From NCBI GenBank assembly GCA_946553045.1, contig CAMNRO010000005.1, forward strand, positions 1 to 64,000: a stretch of DNA of 64,000 nt, read 5' to 3'. This document shows, piece after piece, positions 26,552 to 34,950 of this stretch (the first letter of the stretch is position 1; each line of letters opens with the position of its first letter). Both the position numbers and the translations under genes were made by a program. Below the pieces are notes generated by a model. That model saw only the letters and a list, made by a program, of their open reading frames with translations. It ran no database searches and was not told the origin of the DNA. The stretch is from an uncultured Porphyromonadaceae bacterium. Its GTDB lineage: Bacteria > Bacteroidota > Bacteroidia > Bacteroidales > Muribaculaceae.

Positions 26552-27532
26552 TCAGAACGCTGAGGGTTTAAGACGCAGGCCGGTGCGCGGGTCGAGGCCG
26601 AATATGATGTTCATGTTCTGGACGGCCTGGCCGCTGGCGCCTTTGAGAAGATTGTCGATTGCGACGGTGACGAGCAGGACGCCGTTTTCGCTGTAAGTGA
26701 GCGATACGGCCGCCTTGTTGGTGTTTACGACCTGCTTCATGTCGATCGCTTTGCGGCTGAATACCGTAAAGGGCGCATTGGCGTAGAAATCGCTGTAGAG
26801 CGCCTCGGCATTTTTCTGCGATGTCGCCACGGGTATGGTCGCCGTCACGAAAATGCCTCTGGCAAAGTTGCCGCGCACGGGGATAAACACAGGCTTGCCC
26901 TCGGCCGAGGGCTGCAGCTTGCGTAGCGAGCGGACGATTTCGGCCAGATGCTGGTGGTCGAAAGGCTTGTAGACCGACAGATTGTCGGTGCGCCAGCTGA
27001 AGTGTGTGGTGGCGCCGGGCTTCACGCCCGCTCCCGTGGAGCCTGTTATGCCGGTGATGTTTACGGCGGCCAGATTGTCGGGGAGCATGCCGGCCTTGGC
27101 CAGCGGCAGAAGCGCCAGCTGTATGGCCGTGGCGAAGCAGCCGGGATTTGCCACGGAGGCGCTCCCGGCTATGGCCTCGGTCTGAAGTTCGGGCAGGCCG
27201 TAGACATAGCCGTCGCTCTCGTCGCGGTAGTCCTGCGCGAGGTCTATCACCTTCAGATGTGCCGGGCGTTCGTTTTCGCTCCAGAAAACGGTGCTCTGGC
27301 CGTGAGCCGAGCACAGAAAAAGGAGGTCGATTTCTTCAAGATTGTAGGAATCCGAGAAAACAAGGTCGGTTTCGCCGAGGAGGCCTTCGTGGACCTCGCT
27401 TATCGGTTTTCCCGCATTGCTCGACGAGTGTATCCATGCAATTTCTGCTGCCGGATGGTTAATAAGCAGCCTTAGGAGCTCGCCGGCGGTATATCCGGCG
27501 CCTCCTATTATACCGATACGGATATGTTCCAT
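26552..27532 (-). CDS. argC: N-acyl-gamma-glutamyl-phosphate reductase
   Basis: 326 residues. NADPH-dependent reduction of N-acylglutamyl phosphate to the semialdehyde. The N-terminal Rossmann motif GIIGGAGYTAGELLRLL is followed by the active-site Cys in SVANPGCFATAIQLA. HQHLAEI near residue 190 supplies the conserved His block. It is of the typical length and sits 5 bases after argG. Confidence 0.95.
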   Translation of the reverse strand: MEHIRIGIIGGAGYTAGELLRLLINHPAAEIAWIHSSSNAGKPISEVHEGLLGETDLVFSDSYNLEEIDLLFLCSAHGQSTVFWSENERPAHLKVIDLAQDYRDESDGYVYGLPELQTEAIAGSASVANPGCFATAIQLALLPLAKAGMLPDNLAAVNITGITGSTGAGVKPGATTHFSWRTDNLSVYKPFDHQHLAEIVRSLRKLQPSAEGKPVFIPVRGNFARGIFVTATIPVATSQKNAEALYSDFYANAPFTVFSRKAIDMKQVVNTNKAAVSLTYSENGVLLVTVAIDNLLKGASGQAVQNMNIIFGLDPRTGLRLKPSAF

Positions 27533-27537
27533 ACGGC

Positions 27538-28758
27538 TTAGCTCTTGTGCCCGTCTTCCCCGTAGGGGTGGTGGCTGTAATATATCTTAAGCGGGTTTGC
27601 CAGAATGCGGGTGAAGCCTCTGACGTCGTCGGCGCTCCAGCCCTTGTTGACTTCGCCGTATTCGCCGAAGTCGGTCTTCATGAGGTCGCCGTCGGTGGTG
27701 ACGCCCACGAGAGTGTATGTGCGCGGATGCAGGGTTATCTCTACTGTACCCGACACATTTTCCTGGCTCGACTCAAGCATGGCCTCGATGTCGCGCATTA
27801 CGGGTTCGAGATACTGCGCTTCGTGCAGGAACATGCCATACCATGTGCTTACCTGGTCTTTCCAGTACTGCTGCCACTTGGTGAGGGTGTGCTTTTCGAG
27901 CATCTTGTGGGCGGCGATGATGAGAATCGGTCCGGCGGCCTCGAAGCCTACGCGGCCCTTGATGCCGATGATTGTGTCGCCGATGTGCATGTCGCGGCCT
28001 ATGCCGTAGCGCGAGCCGATTTCTTCGATACGGCGGATGGCGTCTACTTTATTGGCGAAAGTTTCGCCGTTTACAGCCACAGGCTCGCCTTTCTCAAAAG
28101 TGATGGTGAGCTTTTCGGGGCCTTCGGCCACAATCTGGCTCGGGTATGCCTCTTCGGGAAGTGTCTGCTCGGAGTGTAGGGTTTCCTTGCCGCCTACAGA
28201 TGTGCCCCAGAGGCCTTTGTTGATGGAATATTCCATCTTTTTGAAGTCGGCTTCGTAGCCGTGGTTCTTCAGATAGTCGATTTCGTGCTCACGTGTAAGG
28301 GTCATGTCGCGTGTCGGAGTGATAATCTCCATTCCCGGGGCGAGAATCTGGAATGTGAGGTCGAATCGCACCTGGTCGTTGCCCGCGCCTGTCGAGCCGT
28401 GAGCAACGGCGTCGGCGCCAATCTTTTTGGCGTAGTCTATGATTGCCATAGCCTGGAAGATACGCTCGGAGCTTACGGAGATAGGATATGTGCCGTTGCG
28501 GAGCACATTTCCGGCTATCATGTAGCGTATGCTGCGGTCGTAGTAATCCTGGGTGACGTCGAGAGTGGCGTGGCTGGCGGCGCCGAGGAGGCGGGCCTTG
28601 TCGGCGATTACGGCAAGTTCTTCGTCGCTGAAACCGCCGGTATTGGCTATTGCGGTGTGGACTTCATATCCGAGGTCTTCGCTGAGATACTTCACGGCGA
28701 AGCTGGTGTCGAGGCCTCCGCTGAAGGCCAGGACAACCTTTTTCTTTTTCGTTTCCAT
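27538..28758 (-). CDS. argG: Argininosuccinate synthase
   Basis: 406 residues. ATP-dependent joining of citrulline and aspartate. The ATP-binding P-loop AFSGGLDTSFAVKYL is at residues 10-24, and VAHGSTGAGNDQVRFD is the citrulline/aspartate-binding block. It is the second gene of the operon, 57 bases after the GNAT gene. Confidence 0.96.
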   Translation of the reverse strand: METKKKKVVLAFSGGLDTSFAVKYLSEDLGYEVHTAIANTGGFSDEELAVIADKARLLGAASHATLDVTQDYYDRSIRYMIAGNVLRNGTYPISVSSERIFQAMAIIDYAKKIGADAVAHGSTGAGNDQVRFDLTFQILAPGMEIITPTRDMTLTREHEIDYLKNHGYEADFKKMEYSINKGLWGTSVGGKETLHSEQTLPEEAYPSQIVAEGPEKLTITFEKGEPVAVNGETFANKVDAIRRIEEIGSRYGIGRDMHIGDTIIGIKGRVGFEAAGPILIIAAHKMLEKHTLTKWQQYWKDQVSTWYGMFLHEAQYLEPVMRDIEAMLESSQENVSGTVEITLHPRTYTLVGVTTDGDLMKTDFGEYGEVNKGWSADDVRGFTRILANPLKIYYSHHPYGEDGHKS

Positions 28759-28815
28759 TTGTCTTTAGGAATAGTTGTGCAGATGTTTTTGGTGTGAGAT
28801 ATGTGCCGGATTCAC

Positions 28816-29433
28816 TTATTTGAGGTGAAGCAGTTTTTTTACCGAACCCTTCATTTTCATGAGGTAAGGATTGGGTCGGTCGTTTGGTTCGACAGGATGC
28901 TCGGGGTCGTAGAGCATGCCTGTGCACAGGCACATTCGTCGGTTGTTTCGCTGGAGAATGTCGTAGTTGCGGCATCCTTCACATCCTTTCCAGAATTCAT
29001 CGTCGTCGGTGAGTTCGGAAAAGGTTACGGGTCGGTAGCCCATGTGCGAGTTTATTTTCATCACCGGAAGCGAGGTGGTGATGGAAAATAGCTTGGCAAA
29101 CGGAAAGCGTAGTCGAGCCAGCTCGAAAGTTTTCGCCTTGATGGCGCCGGCAAGGCCAAGATGGCGGTATTCGGGGTCGACAATCAGTCCGGACGTTGCC
29201 ACAAAGTCGCCATGACTCCAGCACTCTATGTAGCTGAAGCCTACGAGGCGCTCGCCATGCATCGCTACCACGCTCTTGCCGCCGGTGATTTTGGCTGCAA
29301 TATACTCTGGTGAACGGCGCGCTATGCCCGTGCCACGCTGAAGGGCCGATTCGTAGATCATGGTGACGATCTGCTCGGCATATTTGGTGTGCTCGGGTTG
29401 TGCGAACGCGACATTGATGTCTTTAATGTTCAT
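28816..29433 (-). CDS. GNAT acyltransferase, probable first enzyme of arginine synthesis
   Basis: 205 residues. GNAT core with the acyl-CoA pyrophosphate loop in VDPEYRHLGLAGAIKAK (residues 85-101). The C-terminal third carries four Cys (CEGC at 151-154 and CLC at 168-170), suggesting a metal site not found in ordinary GNATs. The operon otherwise lacks an acylglutamate synthase, and in Bacteroides a GNAT also precedes argG. Acylation of glutamate is therefore the best guess, not proven. First gene after the operon promoter. Confidence 0.75.
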   Translation of the reverse strand: MNIKDINVAFAQPEHTKYAEQIVTMIYESALQRGTGIARRSPEYIAAKITGGKSVVAMHGERLVGFSYIECWSHGDFVATSGLIVDPEYRHLGLAGAIKAKTFELARLRFPFAKLFSITTSLPVMKINSHMGYRPVTFSELTDDDEFWKGCEGCRNYDILQRNNRRMCLCTGMLYDPEHPVEPNDRPNPYLMKMKGSVKKLLHLK

Positions 29434-29457
29434 GTCACTGATTGCTTTTTACAAAAA

Positions 29458-29510
29458 CTTACTCCATTTTCCTTTCGTAAAAAAACGGAGTGTTGCAGTT
29501 TTTAGTAAGT
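29458..29510 (-). promoter_or_regulatory. Nested inverted repeats in the arginine operon leader
   Basis: Two overlapping inverted repeats lie in the 5' leader: ACTTACT (29458-29464) with AGTAAGT (29504-29510), and ACTCCATTTT (29461-29470) with AAAACGGAGT (29482-29491, one mismatch). They end 25 bases before the GNAT start. Possible roles are an ArgR-type operator or an attenuator; nothing in the sequence decides. Confidence 0.45.
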
Positions 29511-29580
29511 GTTGATGGAAATGTTTAGATGTATTTAAATATAATTATTGTTTATTGGTTTACTGATTGTAAAATTTCGG

Positions 29581-29588
29581 CAAAGTTA
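29581..29588 (-). promoter_or_regulatory. -7 box (TAACTTTG) of the arginine operon
   Basis: Minus-strand TAACTTTG, a perfect TAnnTTTG match, about 150 bases upstream of the GNAT start. This leaves a leader long enough for regulation. No convincing -33 element. Confidence 0.55.
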
Positions 29589-29631
29589 CAATTTTTTGTC
29601 GATAACGGGCCATAATAGCCAAGAAATGTTT

Positions 29632-30336
29632 TTATAGACCGCCGCATATGCGCTCGAGCGCATTGTTGGGGCGTATTGCAAGGGCGCGGCGCGCATATCG
29701 GACGGCGCGCTCGCGGTCGGAGGAGGCGAGGGTTGTGGCGAGAGCGGCCAGAACATCGTAGTTGTCGGGCGAAATTTCGAGAATTTTCTCCCAGTAGGCT
29801 GTCGCGGCGGCGATGTCGCCCGTCATCAAGGCTGCTTCGGCGAGTGTGGCGAGGGCGTCGGTGTCGGCCGGGTTGCCGGCGAGCATTTTGTGGCTGTAGT
29901 CGGTCATTCGGGCCGGGTCGCGCCGCAGGGTGTAGTAGCGCAGCAGCCTTATGTCTATCGGACGGCTGAGGTAGGGCAGGGTGCGCTGCAGGCGCAGCAG
30001 GAAGTTTTCGTATATCTCGGGCCGTCGTAGGGTGAAGGCCTCTGTGCGGGCCGGCTCGAGCACGGCGTCGAGAGGCACGGAGTGAGCCAGGGCCCGCTCC
30101 ATTGTCGCTGAGCTGCCGGTGCTGTCGGAGCGCATTTCCTGGGCTATGATGATACGGGCGTAGGGCAGCGGCGCCGACGGATTTTTGTCGGACAGGAGCA
30201 TGTAGAGCGCGCTTGCGCCCGACCATTCGCCGTTGACGAAGGCGCGGTCGGCCTTTGCGGCCAGCGCGCTGTCGGGCGTCTCGGCGGCGTGCAGGCCGAA
30301 AGTCAGTAGTATCAGCAGGATAGCGATAATCCTCAT
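29632..30336 (-). CDS. Exported tetratricopeptide-repeat protein
   Basis: 234 residues with a short signal peptide (MRIIAILLILLTFGLHAAE). Two to three TPR-like helix pairs are visible (ALAAKADRAFVNGEWSGASALYMLL near 24-48, MLAGNPADTDALATLAEAALMTGDIAAATAYWEKIL near 150-185, and the following NYDVLAALATTLA). Probably a periplasmic protein-protein interaction scaffold; partner unknown. It begins 9 bases after the nucleoside kinase and is likely co-transcribed with it. Confidence 0.75.
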   Translation of the reverse strand: MRIIAILLILLTFGLHAAETPDSALAAKADRAFVNGEWSGASALYMLLSDKNPSAPLPYARIIIAQEMRSDSTGSSATMERALAHSVPLDAVLEPARTEAFTLRRPEIYENFLLRLQRTLPYLSRPIDIRLLRYYTLRRDPARMTDYSHKMLAGNPADTDALATLAEAALMTGDIAAATAYWEKILEISPDNYDVLAALATTLASSDRERAVRYARRALAIRPNNALERICGGL

Positions 30337-30345
30337 CTCGAAAAA

Positions 30346-32007
30346 TCAGTATTTGAAGGAACTGCCGCCCAGAAATTCGCGCAGAAGGCTCGTCGAGGGT
30401 ATCAGGGCCTGGTTGATGGGCACGAAGTAGCTCAGGAATTTGCGCAGGCGGTAGGCTTCGGCATATTCGGGCACGTCGGAGGGCACGCCGCGTAGCACGG
30501 CTTCGGCATAGTCCTTGATTACGCCGAGCTCAAAGAGCAGCGATGAGTTGAACATTGCGTCGGCATTCTCCTGATAGGGGAAAATCCACTTTTCTTCGCC
30601 GCGGCGCACGCTCGGCCAGCGGCGTATGGTCTCTTCGGCCGATGTGCCGCGGTATTTATGGTCGCGGATAATGCGGCGCAGCAGGCGGTTGTCGGTCGTG
30701 GGAACCCAGTTGTGCTCGTCGAGCGAGAGGGTGGTGAGGGCCGACACGTAGACACGGTATTTCATCGCCTCGGGTATGTTTGCGGTCAGCTCCGGATTGA
30801 GGCCGTGTATGCCCTCGATGAGCAGAATGGAGCCTTCTTCGAGCTTGATTCGGTCGCCTTTGTACTGGCGGCGGCCAAGCTCGAAATTGTAGGTGGGCAG
30901 TTCTACTTCCTCGCCGGCGAGAATGCGGTTGAAATCGTTGTTGAACTGCTCGAGGTCGAGGGCGTAGAGCGATTCGTAGTCGTATTCGCCGTCGGCGTCG
31001 CGGGGTGTGCATTCGCGGTTGACAAAGTAGTTGTCGAGCGAAATCATCTGTGGCTTCAGCAGATTTGTCATCAGCTGGATAGCGAGGCGTTTGGTGGTAG
31101 TTGTCTTGCCCGACGACGAAGGCCCGGCAATGAGCACAATGCGTGCGCCGCCGTCGCGGTAGCGGCGCGTTATGTCGTCGCTGATATGGGCGAGAGCCTT
31201 CTCGTGGAGCGCTTCCGACACGTTTATGAGGTCGGCGGCGCGGCGGCTGTTGACATAGGTGTTGAGCTCGCCTACGGTGCTGACGCCTACAATGCGGTTG
31301 AAGCGCAGATACTCGGTGAATGCGCCATACATCTTCTCCTGGCGGATAGGACGTGCGGCTTTCGCGGGGTTGGCGGGGTCGAATGGCATCAGGAGGAAGC
31401 CCTGCTTGTAGCGGTGGAGGTCGAACACGGGCACATAGCCGGTAGATGGCGCCAGGGCGCCGTAGTAGCTGTCGCTGAGGCCGTCGAGAGTGTAATAGGT
31501 GGTGTAGAGCGGGCGCGCCGTGCGCAGCAGCAGGGCGGTGCTTTCGAGGCCTTCGCGTTCGAATATCCCGACAGCGTCGGAGGTGAGGCTTTCGGAATGC
31601 TCGAAGGGGAGGTCGAGCGCCACCAGACGCCGCATTTCGCTTTTGAGCGACGATACGATTTCGTCGGATACCTCGTCGATGCCCTGCAGGCGGCAGTAGT
31701 AGCCGTGTGCAATGGAATGCTCGATGGTCAGCCGTGTGCCCGGCAGCATGGCCGCTACAGCTCGGTAGAGCAGCATGCAGAGTGAGCGGGTGTAGACGCG
31801 CGGCCCTGAACCTTCGGTGTGGCTCTGGAACTCTACAAGCTTGGGCGTGTACACTTTATAGGCCAGCGCCTCGGTCTTGTTGTTGACTCGCGCGCATATG
31901 GGGCGGAATCCAAGCTCGCTTTCGAGGCTGGAAGCGAAATCGAGCAGGGTGGAGCCTCCTTCGATTTCGATATATCGGTCGACATTCTTGCAGAAAATCC
32001 GTATCAT
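30346..32007 (-). CDS. Nucleoside kinase (uridine kinase-like) with N-terminal TGS domain
   Basis: 553 residues. An N-terminal TGS-like domain (MIRIFCKNVDRYIEIEGG), then a ThrRS-like second domain containing EHSIAHGYYC, and a C-terminal P-loop kinase of the uridine/phosphoribulokinase family with Walker A GPSSSGKTTTTKRL near residue 293 and LLIEGIHGLNPEL further on. This fusion is widespread in Bacteroidales and annotated as nucleoside kinase; the exact phosphate acceptor is not settled by sequence. Array 3 runs up to the base next to its start codon. Confidence 0.87.
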   Translation of the reverse strand: MIRIFCKNVDRYIEIEGGSTLLDFASSLESELGFRPICARVNNKTEALAYKVYTPKLVEFQSHTEGSGPRVYTRSLCMLLYRAVAAMLPGTRLTIEHSIAHGYYCRLQGIDEVSDEIVSSLKSEMRRLVALDLPFEHSESLTSDAVGIFEREGLESTALLLRTARPLYTTYYTLDGLSDSYYGALAPSTGYVPVFDLHRYKQGFLLMPFDPANPAKAARPIRQEKMYGAFTEYLRFNRIVGVSTVGELNTYVNSRRAADLINVSEALHEKALAHISDDITRRYRDGGARIVLIAGPSSSGKTTTTKRLAIQLMTNLLKPQMISLDNYFVNRECTPRDADGEYDYESLYALDLEQFNNDFNRILAGEEVELPTYNFELGRRQYKGDRIKLEEGSILLIEGIHGLNPELTANIPEAMKYRVYVSALTTLSLDEHNWVPTTDNRLLRRIIRDHKYRGTSAEETIRRWPSVRRGEEKWIFPYQENADAMFNSSLLFELGVIKDYAEAVLRGVPSDVPEYAEAYRLRKFLSYFVPINQALIPSTSLLREFLGGSSFKY

Positions 32008-32008
32008 T

Positions 32009-32117
32009 GTGGGCTGTTGGGCTGTTAGGCGGTTAGGTGGTTAGGAGGTTGGGAAATTAGGAGTTGGGAGTCAGTCGGAATCAACTTCCAACTACTAACT
32101 TCTAACTTGTAACTAAG
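32009..32117 (-). repeat. Intergenic short-unit array 3 (before nucleoside kinase)
   Basis: On the minus strand a weak G-rich arm starts 12 bases after the upstream glycosyltransferase stop (units GTTACAA, GTTAGAA, GTTAGTA, GTTGGAA). It is followed by a C-rich arm of octads (CCTCCTAA, CCACCTAA, CCGCCTAA, CAGCCCAA, CAGCCCA) that ends two bases before the kinase ATG. Confidence 0.85.
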
Positions 32118-32129
32118 GTCTATCCGATT

Positions 32130-32933
32130 TCAACAGTTAGACGAATCGCGGTCTATGTCTTTGTCGGGGCGGGCCTTCTGGCGGTCTTCCTCGATTTTGG
32201 CGAGGATTGAGAAACGGTATATGGCGTCGTGCACGGCATGGATAAACCCGGGCAGGCCGTCGCGTATGCCGCCCTTGAGTATATAGCTCTTGAAAAAGCG
32301 GAATTGCGGCTCGTAGAAGAGCTTGAGGGTGCGATAGCGCTTGCTGCGGCGTGTTTTCTCGCGGTCGGTATAGGCGTTCATCTTGGTGAAGGTCTGGCCG
32401 ACACTCTCGTTGGCCAGGTGTATGTACGCCAGCTCGGTGCGCTTGGCCGGGATATAGACCTTCGGACCCCGGTGGGTGGGGCGCGAGTGGATTTCGTAGG
32501 GCCATGTGGCGCCTACTCGGTTGAAAAAGCGGAGTATGTAGTCGGGGTAATAAGCATGCATCCAGCGGCCCATGAAATAGTTCTTGATAGGTATCATGAT
32601 TGCGCGGGGCGAGGGGTCGCGCTCTATTTCGGCGTAAAGATAGTCGGCGAGGGCACGGGGCACAATTTCGTCGGCGTCGGCCACGATTACCCAGTCGTAT
32701 TTTGCGGCCTTGAGGCCGAAATCGCGGTATGCCTCGGGCAGACGGTGCTCGCCGCGCTCCTTGACGATGACACGGGCGCCGTGGGCCTTGGCAATCTCGA
32801 CGGTGCGGTCGGTGCTCTCCATGTCGATGACAAGGATTTCGTCGAAGACCTCGAGCGCCTTCAGGCAGCGGTCGAGGTGCTTCTCGGCGTTATATGTGTG
32901 TACGATGGCCGATATTTTGGGTCGTTCGTTCAT
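32130..32933 (-). CDS. Glycosyltransferase family 2 (WaaE/KdtX-like)
   Basis: 267 residues, GT-A fold, cytoplasmic face of the inner membrane. N-terminal ISAIVHTYNAEKHLDRCL, then DEILVIDMESTDRT and the metal-binding DADE in VIVADADEIVPRAL. MKNY/FMGRWMHAYYPDYILRFF is typical of the WaaE/KdtX group, which adds glucose or another hexose to heptose or Kdo of the LPS core. The sugar is not predictable. It overlaps the upstream kinase gene by 4 bases, in a run of LPS-core-like genes. Confidence 0.85.
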   Translation of the reverse strand: MNERPKISAIVHTYNAEKHLDRCLKALEVFDEILVIDMESTDRTVEIAKAHGARVIVKERGEHRLPEAYRDFGLKAAKYDWVIVADADEIVPRALADYLYAEIERDPSPRAIMIPIKNYFMGRWMHAYYPDYILRFFNRVGATWPYEIHSRPTHRGPKVYIPAKRTELAYIHLANESVGQTFTKMNAYTDREKTRRSKRYRTLKLFYEPQFRFFKSYILKGGIRDGLPGFIHAVHDAIYRFSILAKIEEDRQKARPDKDIDRDSSNC

Positions 32934-33679
32934 TTCTTACCTCTTATAAATTCTTTGATGTGGCGTTTGCGCCAGAGTTTTTTCTGTCGCTGACGGTATA
33001 TCTCGATAGCCTCGCTTTCCGTGGTCTCGGGGTCGGGCTGAAGGGCGGCATATTCGCGGGCGAGGACTGCCAGACCTTCGGCGGTGTCGAGCACGGCGCC
33101 GAAGTTGGCCATGAGCCGGCGGCGGTCGTGCACGTCGAACTCCATGCGGTTGATGTCGATGAGAGAGAAGCTGTAGTCACCCTTGCCGTCGGGGCGGAAC
33201 AGAATGTTGCCCTGGGTGAAATCTTTCATGAAAACGCCGGCGGCATGCAGGCGGTTCATGTATGCGGCCAGCGAGCGGGCCAGATTGGCGAAATCGGGCC
33301 GTTTTTCGGCGCCGCGGAGGTCGTTCCAGCCCTCGAGATAGCGGCATACATAGTAGGAGCGGCCGAGGCGTCCGGCGCTCAGCAGGCACACGGAGGCAAC
33401 GGGCTCGGGAGTGTCGAAGCCGAGGTCGCGAAGGCGCGTGGCATTCGCGAAGGCGCGCATGGCCTTGGGACGGCGCATGTTTCCGTAGATGAGGCCTTTG
33501 ACAGCACCCGGAACGCCGAACGATTTTATGCAGAGCGGCTCTGCGCCGTCTGTCAGGGCGATGACATTGCGGCCGCGGTAAATCACCCGGTCGGAGCTGT
33601 CGAGCCCATGTTCGGCCAGCCGTGAGGCTATGGCTTCGGCGCCGGCAATGCTATTGTTTATGTCGGTGAGCACCTTCAT
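32930..33679 (-). CDS. Lipopolysaccharide/Kdo kinase family protein (InaA/WaaP-like)
   Basis: 249 residues with a protein-kinase-like fold. An N-lobe Lys is in PLCIKSFGVPGAVKG, and the catalytic loop reads GVFMKDFTQGNILFR (Asp and Asn of the D-x-x-x-x-N pattern) followed by LIDINRMEF in place of DFG. Family members phosphorylate Kdo or heptose of the inner core. The usual loop His is replaced by Lys (MKD). Its 5' end overlaps the GT4 gene by 29 bases and its 3' end overlaps GT2 by 4, so translation is coupled. Confidence 0.8.
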   Translation of the reverse strand: MKVLTDINNSIAGAEAIASRLAEHGLDSSDRVIYRGRNVIALTDGAEPLCIKSFGVPGAVKGLIYGNMRRPKAMRAFANATRLRDLGFDTPEPVASVCLLSAGRLGRSYYVCRYLEGWNDLRGAEKRPDFANLARSLAAYMNRLHAAGVFMKDFTQGNILFRPDGKGDYSFSLIDINRMEFDVHDRRRLMANFGAVLDTAEGLAVLAREYAALQPDPETTESEAIEIYRQRQKKLWRKRHIKEFIRGKK

Positions 33680-34733
33680 ATATGGCCATTATTTCATTGT
33701 AAAAGCGGTCGTAGCCGAATCTGTTTTCGAATGTTTCTCTGGCAGCTTGGCCCATTTTTGCGCGCAGGCTGCTGTCGGCGGCCAGGAGGCGTATGGCGGC
33801 GGCAAGCGAATCGGGGTCGCCGGGGCGCACTAAAAGGCCGTCGGTGCCGTCGGTTATGATTTCTGTCGGGCCGCCGGCCTTGGAGGATATCGGAGGCACG
33901 CCCTGGCTCATGAACTCGAGCACGGCCAGACCGAACGATTCGGGCACCCTCGTGGGCAGCACGCCTATGTCTGCGGCCGAAACGGCTGTGTAGATGTCGT
34001 CGATATGTCCGGGCCACTCCACGCGGTCGTCAATGCCGAGCCTGCGGCATTTTTCCATCAGGGGCAGCACTGTCTTTGCCGTTCCGACGCCCCCGACGGT
34101 AAGCCGCACGGGCATATCGGTGAGTTTGGCCATGGCTTCGATGAGAATGTCGACGCCTTTTTCGGGCGATATGCGGCCTATGTAGAGCACATTCACCATG
34201 TCGGATGAGGGCTTGGTGGCAGGCTCCGGCGGCATTATTGAGTTGTGGACCACATGAAGCTTGGCCTCGTCGCAGCCCGGTCGGCCTGCGATAAATTCTT
34301 TCCGGGCAGCTTCCGACACGAAGATGATGTCGTCGAGCTGACGGTAGAGGTCGCGCTCCATGCTGCTGTTTTTTGCGGACTTCACGAGGTGACGGGTCAC
34401 TACTACGCGCACTTTCCCGGGCTCTTTCATGAGACGGCGGGCGCGCACGGCCGTGTAAGCATCCTTGAAATTATGCGCGTGCAGCACTATGGGTGCGTCC
34501 ATGCGGTTGAGCACTCGGGCCAGGGTCATTGGGCTTAGAAAGTCGATGGCGCCGCGCAGAGGCAGATGGCCGGGCGTGAATCCGGCGGCTTCGAAAGGCT
34601 TGTCGACGGCTTCGCAGCGGCGCGTGACAACGGCCACGCTGTGCCCTTCGGCCGTGCACCGGCGGCAGAGGTCGAGCACATATCGCTCGCCCCCTCCCCA
34701 TGCTTTGTTCGATACCAGATGGACGATGTTCAT
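33651..34733 (-). CDS. Glycosyltransferase family 4
   Basis: 360 residues, GT-B fold. N-terminal NKAWGGGERYVLDLCRR, mid-protein NVLYIGRISPEKGVDILIEA, and the nucleotide-sugar-binding block PESFGLAVLEFMSQGVPPISSKAGGPTEI near 265-295 with the E-x7-E arrangement. Such enzymes add hexoses to LPS core or other surface glycans. Array 4 fills the space to the preceding glycosyltransferase and ends four bases before this ATG. Confidence 0.9.
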   Translation of the reverse strand: MNIVHLVSNKAWGGGERYVLDLCRRCTAEGHSVAVVTRRCEAVDKPFEAAGFTPGHLPLRGAIDFLSPMTLARVLNRMDAPIVLHAHNFKDAYTAVRARRLMKEPGKVRVVVTRHLVKSAKNSSMERDLYRQLDDIIFVSEAARKEFIAGRPGCDEAKLHVVHNSIMPPEPATKPSSDMVNVLYIGRISPEKGVDILIEAMAKLTDMPVRLTVGGVGTAKTVLPLMEKCRRLGIDDRVEWPGHIDDIYTAVSAADIGVLPTRVPESFGLAVLEFMSQGVPPISSKAGGPTEIITDGTDGLLVRPGDPDSLAAAIRLLAADSSLRAKMGQAARETFENRFGYDRFYNEIMAIYEGAHRHKQ

Positions 34734-34734
34734 T

Positions 34735-34950
34735 CTTTTAGGAAGTTGGGAGATTGGGAGATTGGGAGGTTAGGAGATTAGGAAGTTGGGAGATTGGGAG
34801 GTTAGGAGGTTAGGAGATTAGGAAGTTGGGAGGTTAAGAGGTTAGGGAGGATAGGAGATTATGCGGTTGGGAATTCGAATGGATTCCTAATTTCATAATC
34901 TCATACTTTCATAACCTCTTAACCTCCCAACTTCCTAATCTCCTAATTCA
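34735..34950 (-). repeat. Intergenic short-unit array 4 (octads, two complementary arms)
   Basis: On the plus strand thirteen consecutive octads run from 34738 to 34841 (TTAGGAAG, TTGGGAGA, TTGGGAGG, TTAGGAGA, TTAGGAGG, TTAAGAGG) and continue less regularly to about 34873. After a short AT-rich centre the strand switches to the complement (TAACCTCT, TAACCTCC, CAACTTCC, TAATCTCC) until 34947. In gene direction the G-rich arm starts at the TGA of the upstream glycosyltransferase (TGA ATTAGGAGA) and the C-rich arm ends four bases before the GT4 ATG. Confidence 0.95.

Noticed and set aside
34735-34950. Array as a CRISPR or integron attC site
   Set aside because: Units are 7-9 bp with no spacers, no cas or integrase genes nearby, and the arms face each other; neither system looks like this.
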